Source of the DNA: Bisporella sp. PMI_857
Lineage: Eukaryota; Ascomycota; Leotiomycetes; Helotiales; Helotiaceae
Length of the DNA: 47,697 bases
Direction: 5' to 3'
Assembly (NCBI GenBank): GCA_021307315.1
Contig: JAJSPD010000153.1
Location: forward strand, 1-47,697
A model generated the notes under the pieces. It was not told the DNA's origin. It did no database searches and was given only the letters and a program-made list of their open reading frames with translations. Shown here piece after piece: positions 21,751 through 31,003 of this stretch (positions within the stretch are counted from its first letter, which is position 1; every line of letters starts with the position of its first letter). The position numbers and the translations under genes were made by a program.

Positions 21751-22617
21751 AGGAAAGCTGTTCACTAGAACGATTCCGATAGTATTTCCTGACGGACGGA
21801 GCTCGCCTCATGATTTGATGAGTCTTGTCGGAACTTGCTTGGAGGATCTCAGATTATCATGGTAATATCGTAAGCTCAGGCAGAATATTAAATACAAGAG
21901 CACTCAATATAAAATCGAATTTGTGCAAATTATGTTTGAGGTGTCGTCCTTCCATAGAGGAGAGACGCTCTCGCACCTTCCAACCCCAAAGAAATCTAGC
22001 TTGTCCTCTGTGCCAGTGCCAATCTAGCTGGAATGGCGTGCTAATTACGACTTGCGAGAGGAACACATTTGCTACTGCTGTCGTATATCCGCCGGTCCTC
22101 CCGAAGGAAATTGAAATCCGTGCTCTGTTATGTCCCTTTGTTGTTTTCTTGTTCGAGTGAATCATCCACTCTCGAGGCGAGACGGGCTAGAAGTCGCTTG
22201 GGTATATCATTGATATGGCGAAGTAGATGCAGACTGATGTAGCATAAGAGTCACTATTATTGAGAAAAGGAAGAGCGTGGGAATCGATTTGACCCTGAGA
22301 ATCGTCTCTCTCAGGAGGTCGTTTGTCGACGAGCGGTCGTTTATTATGGAGGCGGATGCTGTAGAAATAGAGTAGAATGCCAGATTCGGAACATGGGCAG
22401 AAATCGGATGATATCAACGAGGAGATTGTGGGAGCATGGCATGAATCTCAGGGCCCTGAGCAGATCAGATGCTGTCGACGAGGATGTTGTGGCAGTGGGG
22501 TAAGATATCGGACTGTGGAGCAGAATCAGACGTTTGGACGAGGGATAGATTGTGGAATCAGAGGTGAAGGCCTAGATTCTGAACTGATCCTCGGCCTCTG
22601 GTAGGTACCTAGTGGCC
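21751..22617. other. Intergenic region, no gene seen
   Basis: A frame on plus (21632-21865) runs past the end of the RelA-like frame and could be a shifted C-terminal extension. Nothing else is supported. 22430-22570 contains loose repeats of the 'gacgaggat...ttgtgg' type. Confidence 0.35.
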
Positions 22618-24178
22618 TTATAGCATATTCCGTGTCCGGCCTTTACGTTTCCTGTGCGTCCCATCTGTGACTCCAGATCGGTTCGATCGTTGGGCCCCAG
22701 GGCGCTTCCTCTTCTTCCTCTGGGTTTCGCAGCTTGCTTCAAATTGGCTGATGAGAGGCTGCGCGTTGGCCTTGTGCAATACACGGCCTCGCACCAAGGT
22801 CGGAACCCAATCCACCAAGTAATGGACCTCACCATCAATATATTCCTTTCCAAGAACCTCATGAAATTCCCGATCACGGAAAAAGTCCTCAACTAGCGCG
22901 ACGTAGCGGTGTCTTGCCTCCGGGATAGTACTAGTGCCTTCGATCGTGGCAGTACTGGGTCTGAAGCGATACCATGACGGAGAGTGGGAAAGCTCATCAT
23001 CATCGTCGCTATCGGGATCCTTAGCGTCAATCTTGGGGTCGATATCGTGGACGCGGACTGAATTAGAGGTGTCGTGATGCTCAGCAGAGGACCAGTCAGT
23101 TTGCCGTTCAGCCAAGTGCACTACAGGAATCTGAGGACAGACTCTGAGACGCATAGTAGGTTTTGCAACAACTTCGTCATTGTCACTACAACAAAGAGAG
23201 GAATCTGGACATGTCAGTTTACCCATCCCTATCATCATCCCTATCATGCATGCACTCATACCTGGACTACCATCGCAAGGCCTCGATCCGGACCGTTTTG
23301 AACTGCTATTCTCAAACACACTCTCGGCGTCGCTCTTCGAGGCTCCACAATCGCTGCTGCTGTCGATGATGATCGGTAAATCACCTTGAACCCCTCAGAT
23401 ATATACATAGTATCAGGATGGTTATACTAACTCTGACTCCTCCTCCGTTTCGCTTTACCCCTTCGCTCTACCACTCGATGGGTAGGAGAGCCTGGAGTAT
23501 TACTCCTTTCAAACTCCTCCCCCGACACCAAACCGTCAGTTTGATTACCAGCCGTGTCTGTATTGTGGTTGGTCGCACGGCTATCGTTAAATTCGACTAT
23601 AGGGCAAGCTTGCTGTTCTACGAGATAGCGGCCGAAATCGAAATCGCCAAAAAGGGAGTCGAGGTCGCCCGGAATATTAACATCGATAGCATCGTTCTCT
23701 GCAAGCACTGATTAGTTTTGTGACTCAATTTGGAACCTGCCGTGAGATTCTGCCTACCTAAGGACTCAGCCTGAGCATGGTCAGACTCTGCACCAAGAGT
23801 ATGCTGGTCTGCCGTATGTAAGCCAGGAGATACTCTACTTCCTGCGATAGATGGAGCATGTTGGGTCCCCTGCCTCATCAGTTCATCTGTAGTCATCCCT
23901 TGGACACTGTCATGGCTGCTCACCTCACAAGCTTCCGGCCCTGGAGCATCACTGGGAGTTTCTGCCATTGGGAGTCGTAGCGCTTTTTCTGTTAAAACGG
24001 GTAGATCGCTTTCCTGCAGATTGTGATGAGCACCAGTCTGTGTGTCAATGTTAGAGAGTGAGTGTTTTCCAGGAGGCGGCCGTTTTTTTGACCTTTTTGG
24101 CCTTTTCAACTTTTCCGGATCGTATTGGGAGATCTTCAAGGAAGTCTCTAGACGTGGGGGAAGGAGCAGGAAGGACAT
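22618..24178 (-). CDS. Chromodomain-like protein
   Basis: Predicted three-exon gene on minus: exons 24178-23758, 23707-23432 and 23384-22618 (introns of 50 and 47 nt, both phase 1); 487 aa. The first 330 residues are low-complexity, polar and probably disordered, with a basic patch (KLKRPKRSKKRPPPGK) near residue 25. The C-terminal third holds a chromodomain-like fold: FHEVLGKEYIDGEVHYLVDW, with the aromatic Tyr and Trp of a methyl-lysine cage, then a helix with QPLISQFEA. A strongly basic tail (QRKKRKRPG and HRKRKGRTR) looks like a nuclear signal. It is likely a nuclear chromatin protein. Chromodomains also occur at chromovirus integrase ends, but no integrase lies upstream here, so I read it as a host gene or a domesticated domain. 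Confidence 0.7.
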
Positions 24179-26390
24179 TGTGAATTGGAAGCTTAGATTA
24201 TCTCTTCTCTTCAGACCGTCAGCAGGTGGCCCTCTTATACCCGTCCTCCAAAACAGCTTCTCTACCGGATTTCTAACACCACGCTACTTTGCGTAAATTC
24301 TGCTGCTCTCAGCCCCTCATAGCCGATCCATCCTTCCTGTCTGCCAAAATTTCCTTGAAAATGCCTCGCTCGCAGTGTGATCTACAGAAATGACCGCATA
24401 GCATAACGCAGCCTCAGAAATCCCACATACTGCCTACAACATAATCACTGGCGGAACCACTCCTTCCGCTCAACTACCACCCTCAGCTGCACCGATAGCA
24501 GCTTCATCTCTCGATCGTCGGGGAAGTGGAGGAAACTCAGAACGAGCAAGGCGTACACAATCTCAGGGAGAACATTACCGGATGTTGCTGTATCCGCGAG
24601 CCAGAGTCTAGGCAGACACGCAAAAAGAAAAGGATCAACGCCTGCTCCGTGGCGGGTCGTATCCTGCAGGCTTCGTTCCTGGACTCTGAGCCCTCGTAAG
24701 AAGGCGAATCAAATCGAAAGGGTCAGCTTTACTCTTGGAGCTGTGTTTTCAAAGGATCCCAAAAAGGAAGTCCCTATCCCCGTCCAGCACTGAAACTTCA
24801 TGCGAGTAGAATCGATGCATCCCGCAAACGACCCCAGAATAGTACCAAAACGAAGGATTCGCACCCAGTAAGCCTGCTGATCGAGTAATTTGTGCTCCGA
24901 CGTTCCAAACCCCATGCCAGCTGAAACCAGATTCTGCCCAATGTGCCAGCCCCTATCACCTGCGCTTTTGGGACCTCAAAATCTCACGAGCGTCAAAGAT
25001 CTGCAGAGAGTTGGTCAGGTGAGGTGGGTCAACAGAATTCGAGACCTGGACTGACCTGCTCCGGTGTTGGCATCCCGGAAAGGCAACGTCACGCAAGGCA
25101 CTCTTCACTCTCCACCGCAGTGCCACGTCATCACAGATCCGTCACTGCAGCGGTTGCAGGAGTGCCTAGCATCCACCCGACCATCTTCTGAAATCCTTCA
25201 GGCTCTTAACAAAACCATCGTGTACCATTAGCACTCCATCTCATGCAATCCAGAGCGGTCTTGGGTCAACGTTGGTTAGGAGAGGTGCTTTCTCAGCATA
25301 TGCAACCTGCGTCAGGAGCTCAAACGATTGGGATTCCAGGGAGGAAGAGAGCTGGGCAGTGCCCGCAGAACTGCGGGGCTGAGGATTGTCGATGAGGTGG
25401 AGTTCAGCTGCACAAGGGTCGTCAGCTCTGCAAACTCTGATACCTGCAAGTGGAGAAGGGAGGAGAATTTACAGCGAAGTTGTCAAATCAGACGGCGACT
25501 TTGGCAGGGCGCATGGACAATTCGAGGATTCGAGGAGGCATGGCGCATGTGATTAGCGTCGGATTGTGGTGAGGCCGAGGCATAGCTGTCTAGGATGGGA
25601 GCCTGGGAAAAGTTAAGAAGAGTTGGGAAGTGAGGAAAGAGCAGCGAGGGATGTGGGCATCAGCGCTGGATTTATACCTGAGCTTGGAAGGGTCTGGCGC
25701 TAGCGGCCGCGTGGCTGTGGGCGGTACAGCGGCCAGGGCTGTAAGCGAGCAAATTCCCCGTTCAGGCAACCGCGGTTTCCTGTTGCGGAATCACCGACAT
25801 GAATAATACTAGGATATTCGATCAAGTCGAAAAAATCATCCTTAGCTAGATTAGGCTCTTTTCATAGAATTGGCTTTCTAGGATTTTAACGTCCCTTGAA
25901 ACCGTGATTCGATTAGAATCAGGAACATAGACTAAATAGCTATTTGAGGAATCGTAGTGTTACGGTCCTATTGGCCGATCCAATATAGATAGAAGATCTT
26001 GGTCCGAGGGTTGTTGGTCTGGAGAGAAGTAGGTATATCACATATAAGACTAGATCCCAATAACAAGTATGCTACTGAAGAATACTATTTGAGTTGAGCA
26101 CGAAGCTCCTATCTAATGGGAAAGCTATCTACTTATATAGGGCTTCGTGGGGTTGGATCATTACAAGTGCCATGATCCAAGACCCACTTGGATCATAGCA
26201 AGTCCTATGATCCATCACGTGACCTTCCCATCCCCAGGGGTTCTCTGTGTAAGCCAAGCTTACCGAGATATACCGTAAGCTGGAAATGGAGCCGACGGCG
26301 ACTTGACCAAGGGAAGAGGCAGGAATACAAAGGATTCAAGTTCAGAGCATTTGAAGTTACATCAAGGAGGAAGGTTAAGGTGGTGCGGTG
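24179..26390. other. Long stretch without a confident gene
   Basis: About 2.2 kb. Protein-like minus-strand pieces occur near 24445-24560 (reading EIVYALLVLSFLHFPDD before a stop at 24447-24445) and 25260-25440, but frame changes prevent a model. They may be exons of an unknown gene or a relic. From about 25958 the sequence looks like an LTR remnant (separate entry). The last 150 bp before 26391 may be the LINE 5' UTR. Confidence 0.35.
25958..26220. repeat. Possible solo or truncated LTR
   Basis: The block starts TGTTACGG and contains nested inverted repeats (ACGAAGC/GCTTCGT around 26100-26150; GGATCAT/ATGATCC around 26155-26215), a layout seen in fungal copia LTRs. I could not find the closing end, probably because the LINE adjoins. 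Assigned on appearance only. Confidence 0.3.
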
Positions 26391-27773
26391 ATGGTTGAAG
26401 GAGACCCAGGTCCGACGCGTCAGTCGCGTCGCGAACGTACCAAAACAACGAAAGCATTGGAACAAGAAAAGGTCATGCTCCTTGCGGATGAAGACGAGAG
26501 CAATGATAGTGGGCCAGAGAAGACAATTCACGTAGCGACAATGGCCCCTGGCGCACCACGACCGACTCGAACCGCAATCACGCCTCAACCCAAGGACCAA
26601 GCAGCGCCCACGAGAACCCGAACATCTGCAGCGAAGGTTGCAGAACGATTGGCAGCAGCGGCTACAGCTACAAATCGGTCAGTGATCGGAAAGACGAGCA
26701 CAACGGCCAATGGGCAGAACAAGACACTGACCGAGTTGATTACCTCTTTACTGAGCGCCATAGAGGAACAGAAGCAAGAACAGATGGAGGCAATGGAGGA
26801 GCAGAAACGGGCACACGCCAGCCAGATCGAGACTCTCTCCGAATTGTTCACGAAACAGATCGAAACCCTGAAGGCAGAGGTGGCTGAATTGATCCAGACC
26901 CAGTGGTCCAACATCCAAAATTCCTCGGCAATCAATTTGTCGTATGCAGATGTTGCCCGTACGCCACCGAGCAGTCAACCAAGCAATGTCCAGACCCTTA
27001 CCTCGATGGGCACGGGGCCATCAACAATGACAGATACGCTGTACTGCACCATCGATACGTCCAGAATTGGAGAGGAAGACAAGAGCAAGGTGCACCCAGG
27101 ATCAATCAGAAAAGCAATCGAGGAAGAGATCCGCGCCACGGATGGACATGCGAATTGGCGCTGCGCAGCAGTAATCAAGGATTCCAGAAATGCCGAACGC
27201 GTCAAGGTAGCATGTAGAGACGAAGCTGAGCTTCACAGGGTCAAGGAAGCAGCTCAGAAAACGGCCCCACCTAATGCTCGGGTGTTACGAGACCAGCTCT
27301 ACCCAGTGAAGGTGGACAACGCAAATCGAACAGCCATTCTCGATCAAGAAGGAAACATTTTACCTGGGGCCGCCGAGGTCCTGGGAAAGGAGAATGAAGT
27401 CAACATAGCCAAGATCGCATGGCTCAGCAGAAAAGATCAGGGGAAAGCGTATGGGTCAATGGTAGTCTACGTCACTAAAGGCAGTGAAGCAGCACGACTA
27501 CTGCGACAGCAGTACTTCCACGTTGCTGGGGAATCCGCATACACCAGGGTCTATGAACATCGAGCGGGCCCAACGCAATGTTACAACTGTCAAGAAGTCG
27601 GTCATAAGGCATATGCTTGCACCAAGGCGCAGGTATGTGCAAAGTGCGCCAAGGAGGGCCACATCCACAAGGAATGCTCGCAAACGATAGCAAAGTGTGC
27701 GTTATGCAAAGGACCGCATGAATCATTTAGCAAGAACTGTCGAGTGCTTCACGGCACCCGGCCTGAGAAATAG
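26391..27773 (+). CDS. LINE ORF1 (Gag-like, zinc-knuckle RNA-binding protein)
   Basis: Intact 460-aa frame. N-terminal 90 residues are basic and Pro/Thr-rich. A coiled coil follows at about residues 115-170 (LTELITSLL...IEEQKQ...LFTKQIETL). The middle is globular, with MTDTLYCTIDTSRIGEE and GSEAARLLRQQYFHV. The C-terminus carries three cysteine knuckles: CYNCQEVGHKAYAC and CAKCAKEGHIHKEC (CX2CX4HX4C), and a third, looser one, CALCKGPHESFSKNC. ORF1 proteins of this kind coat LINE RNA. It is closely related to the ORF1 of the copy at 30056 but not identical, so the two are separate insertions. ATG 26391 is the first in frame. Confidence 0.88.
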   Translation: MVEGDPGPTRQSRRERTKTTKALEQEKVMLLADEDESNDSGPEKTIHVATMAPGAPRPTRTAITPQPKDQAAPTRTRTSAAKVAERLAAAATATNRSVIGKTSTTANGQNKTLTELITSLLSAIEEQKQEQMEAMEEQKRAHASQIETLSELFTKQIETLKAEVAELIQTQWSNIQNSSAINLSYADVARTPPSSQPSNVQTLTSMGTGPSTMTDTLYCTIDTSRIGEEDKSKVHPGSIRKAIEEEIRATDGHANWRCAAVIKDSRNAERVKVACRDEAELHRVKEAAQKTAPPNARVLRDQLYPVKVDNANRTAILDQEGNILPGAAEVLGKENEVNIAKIAWLSRKDQGKAYGSMVVYVTKGSEAARLLRQQYFHVAGESAYTRVYEHRAGPTQCYNCQEVGHKAYACTKAQVCAKCAKEGHIHKECSQTIAKCALCKGPHESFSKNCRVLHGTRPEK

Positions 27774-28098
27774 TTGTGATTTGACCCCATTGAATCGGAA
27801 ACCTCCCCTTCACCCTTCTTTACCTCACTAACCCCCAAAGCACTCTCGTGCTCACAGCAGGTTCTGCTTCAGCTGCTGAGGATAGGACGCTGAACACTTT
27901 GAGAATCGCCTCCAAGCTACTTGCTACTAATCATTTTACACGAGAACCCGCAGACGACGATGGACCACAAGTGGAAAAGCACTACTTTGGATGCAGACGT
28001 ATTGTACGGGCCTTGCGAGACCAAGCCAACTATAGAAGAACTTGAATTGTATATAATCGATCTAGGCCCTTTTAGGCATATTGCCGGGCGTAATAAAA

Positions 28099-28116
28099 TA
28101 CTACTACTACTACTAC
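28099..28116 (+). repeat. (TAC)6 LINE 3' tail
   Basis: Six TAC units directly after TAATAAAA; marks the 3' terminus of the LINE copy that starts with ORF1 at 26391. Confidence 0.85.
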
Positions 28117-28159
28117 AAGCTTACCGAGCCTCAGGCCCCCAAGGTACAAGTCCTGTTAG

Positions 28160-28465
28160 CGATGCGCGTAACACGTAGCCGATTAGAATTCCTTTATTAG
28201 CTTTAGTAGCTAGTTTATTGTCTCGCTTTTTATTCAGCAAATAAGTTAATGAACCTATTACTTTAAAATAGCTAATATTAGGCTGAGACTTAGTACGGAG
28301 TTTTGCCGACAATAGCATTATAGCTCCAATTTTTGATGTGTGCAATCGTCTTTAATAGACTAGGCCATAGCTTTAGCGGTATTTGCATGTCGTAACAAAG
28401 ACAAATAATACGTTCCATAATAAAACGATTTAATCGCTCCGCAATACCATTCTGTGCTGAGGTTA
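28160..28465 (-). pseudogene. Ty1/copia integrase C-terminal fragment
   Basis: Read on minus, the segment encodes NGIAERLNRFIMERI and a following helix-rich stretch, then after one frame change ISYFKVIGSLTYLL and KANKGILIGY. This is the usual end of the copia integrase core (QNGxAER...) and the region just after it (FGS.A......KGxxxGY). Nothing of reverse transcriptase follows: the piece ends about 45 bp from the LINE tail at 28116. AT-rich and clearly decayed. Confidence 0.7.
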
Positions 28466-28672
28466 AGGACTAGTATAATTGCAGATTGTAACAAATAGAG
28501 GGCAGCAGGAGGGATTGCAATATAACAGATAAAACATGTGACTAGCGATGTAGTTGCAATAGTGATGAATTGATATTAGAAGTATGCTTGTAAGTCTAAC
28601 ATGGAAGGAAAAACTCAAGCTTGCTTTGTTCAGAAAGCTCTAACTGTTCCTTATATCTTCCACTGTGCTGTA

Positions 28673-30048
28673 CCGTATTAACTAGCATATAAACCCCCCC
28701 AATGTGGCCCGTGCGAGACAAATGACCCTCTCTAGGAGGGGGATTATACCAAAGGGGGTCTTATATGCCAAAATCTTAGAATATTGCTTAGTAATTACTA
28801 ATCCACCAATGAAACGCGTACATTGAAATCTTATTTCAAACACGTCTCGCTCTAATCGTATCACTAATTCCTTATAAGGAGAAGATCATCAATTGGCTAC
28901 AATTCAATCGACGTGCCCAAGCCAAGTTTAACTTCGAGCTCTCGGAGATTGCGAATATGGACCAAACGCCAATATCATTTGAGTTCCTCGATAACACAAC
29001 ATATGACACAAAGGGTATCAAGACTGTATTTGTCAAACAAACTGGCTCCGGATGGGACCGCCGGCAAGCTACACTTCAAATTATGGTTCATGCAGATGGT
29101 ATTCGGCGCTGCAAGCCTTTATTGATCTTTCATGGCAAGAACGAAGATCATAGACAAAAGCCGAAGGCAGGCAATCTGAGGAGAGAATACAAGCTCTATG
29201 GTCCAAGAGTTGAGGTGATGTTTAATCCAAAAGCATGGTCTAATACCGATCTCATGGTGGAATGGGTCAAGCATATTTATACCCCGTCTTCGAATTACCC
29301 TTGCTTCCCACGAAATTCGACTCAAAGGCCACCTCGATTCCTCTCTCTAGACGTCTTCTCTGGTCAGAAAACAAAAGAGGCCATTAATAGCTTCAAAGCT
29401 ATTAGATGCACTACATCATTTATCCCTAGTGGCACTACTGGCTTTGTTCAAGTCTGTGATACAGTGGTCAATAAGTCCTTGAAAGCACGAATTGAAGAGC
29501 TAGCAGATCAATATATTGATGAACATGAAAGAGAGTGGGTAGAGGGCAAATATTCAATTGGCCAGCGGCGAGTTCTTTTGACGAAATGGGTAGGGCAAGC
29601 TTGGGAGGATATGCATGCTGAAGACAGTGAGATGCTCCGTCAAGCCTTCGAGCAAGTCGGGCTAGGATTACCTATTGATGGGAGTCAAGATCATAAGGTT
29701 AAGATTAAGGACTTTCTTGGGGTTGAGGTTGGAAATTGGAAGGACTGGCGCCCTACAAAAGGCGGGGATTCAGAAGAATTGCAAAGCAATTTGACACCGG
29801 AGGAGGTAGAGAAACTATCCTCTGCAATCCCCATTGATGATGAGGATGATATAGTGGATATGGATGAAACTATTGTAGTAGACGTGGCGTAATTTGGATT
29901 TGGGAATAGGTTCATTTGGTTAATATAATATATTTTAAGGGGGGTTTATATTCCAAAAAATGTCGGGACAACAACCCTTCGCTGGGAGGGGGACTATATG
30001 CCGGGGGGGCTTATAGCGAAGAGGGGGCTTATATGCTAGTTAATACGG
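28673..30048 (+). mobile_element. pogo-like (Tc1/mariner superfamily) TIR element
   Basis: The ends are inverted repeats CCGTATTAACTAGCATATAA at 28673 and, on minus, the same sequence with one change (GCATATAAG) from 30048 inward. TA lies at both outer borders (28671-28672, 30049-30050), matching the TA target of this superfamily. Subterminal G-runs followed by CTTATA or CTATAT repeat several times near both ends. The 1376-bp length is short because the N-terminal half of the transposase is absent. The right border abuts LINE ORF1 sequence; the left border abuts unrelated AT-rich DNA. Confidence 0.8.
28957..29892 (+). CDS. pogo-like DDE transposase, N-terminus missing
   Basis: Frame of 311 codons from the ATG at 28957; the same frame is open back to 28813 and reads as transposase (KIINWLQFNRRAQAKFNFEL). 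The catalytic triad can be seen: IANMDQTP (first Asp), FLSLDVFSG (second Asp) and FVQVCDTVVNKSLK (third Asp, usually QPLD...NKPFK). The helix-turn-helix/CENP-B DNA-binding half that normally precedes the core is gone, so this copy should not bind its ends even though the core is uninterrupted. The acidic C-terminus (DDEDDIVDMDE) is common in pogo relatives. Confidence 0.82.
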   Translation: MDQTPISFEFLDNTTYDTKGIKTVFVKQTGSGWDRRQATLQIMVHADGIRRCKPLLIFHGKNEDHRQKPKAGNLRREYKLYGPRVEVMFNPKAWSNTDLMVEWVKHIYTPSSNYPCFPRNSTQRPPRFLSLDVFSGQKTKEAINSFKAIRCTTSFIPSGTTGFVQVCDTVVNKSLKARIEELADQYIDEHEREWVEGKYSIGQRRVLLTKWVGQAWEDMHAEDSEMLRQAFEQVGLGLPIDGSQDHKVKIKDFLGVEVGNWKDWRPTKGGDSEELQSNLTPEEVEKLSSAIPIDDEDDIVDMDETIVVDVA

Positions 30049-30055
30049 TATAACG

Positions 30056-31003
30056 CGGACCTTCACGAAGCAGATAGAAACACTTAAGGCAGAGCTTAAG
30101 GCAGAGGTTACAGATATGATGGAAAATATTCAGACCCAGCTGTCCAATGCCCAAGCACCGTCAAGCCCATCCCCATCGTATGCAGAGGTCGCCCGAACGC
30201 CACCAGAGAGTTCACCCAGCAATGTACGAACCCTCTCCCTGCGCACCACGCCGTCAACAATGACCGATACGCTGTACTGCACCGTTGACACGTCCAGAGT
30301 TGGGGAGGGAGAGAGAAGCAAGGCCCAACCTGGGGCAGTTCGGAAGGCGATTGAGGAGGAGATCCGCACCGTGGAAGGACAAGCAAATTGGCGCTGCGCT
30401 GCGGTGATCAAAGACGCCAGGAACACGGAACGCATCAAGATTGTATGCAGAGACGAAGCTGAACTCCAACGGGTCAAGGAAGCGGCCCAGAAAACTGCGG
30501 CCGAGGGAGTCCGAGTGCTGCGAGACCAATTGTACCCGGTCAAGGTGGACAATGTCAATCGAACAACTATACTCGATCACGACGGAAATGTTTTACCTGG
30601 CGCCGCCGAAGTCCTTGGGAAGGAAAACGGTGTCCACATAGCCAAGATCGGGTGGCTCAGTAAGAAAGACGGGGGGAAAGCCTATGGTTCAATGGTTGTT
30701 TACGTCACAAAAGGCAGCGAAGCCGCACGACTGTTACAAGAGCAATATTTCCATGTTGCAGGAGAGTCGGCCTACACCAGGGTCTTCGAGCCGCGATATG
30801 GTCCACAGAAATGCTATCGATGCCAGGAAATCGGGCACAAGGCGTACTCATGCACGCAACCGCGAGTCTGTGCCAAGTGTGCTCAAGTAGGACACCATCA
30901 CAGTGAATGCCAAGCAGTAATACCAAAGTGTGTCACATGCGGAGGGCCACACGAATCGCTCAGCGGGAACTGCGAAACACGCCACCGCTCCCAGGATGCG
31001 TAA
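30056..31003 (+). pseudogene. LINE ORF1, 5'-truncated
   Basis: The frame enters from the transposon junction and starts within the coiled coil (TFTKQIETLKAEL), with the first ATG at 30116, so the basic N-terminal third is missing. It includes MTDTLYCTVDTSRVGEG and GSEAARLLQEQYFHV and three zinc knuckles (CYRCQEIGHKAYSC, CAKCAQVGHHHSEC, CVTCGGPHESLSGNC). It ends at the TAA at 31001-31003, overlapping the start of ORF2. Closely related to the copy at 26391. Confidence 0.85.

Larger units (their letters stand above)
26391..28116 (+). mobile_element. Tad1-like LINE copy 1, ORF2 deleted
   Basis: A non-LTR retrotransposon copy that keeps a complete ORF1 (26391-27773), lacks ORF2 entirely, then has about 340 bp of 3' sequence ending in GCGTAATAAAA and a (TAC)6 tail (28099-28116). 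Such trinucleotide tails are typical LINE 3' ends. The 5' border is not fixed. It is a candidate non-autonomous derivative whose 3' end could be recognised by reverse transcriptase supplied by a full copy. Confidence 0.75.

Noticed and set aside
23163..23280. Possible extra intron in the chromodomain gene (GTATGAGT to TTGTAG)
   Set aside because: Splicing there would break the reading frame, whereas the unspliced sequence stays open.
23074..24296. Plus-strand frames over the chromodomain gene
   Set aside because: The spliced minus model explains the sequence with consistent phases and a recognisable domain.
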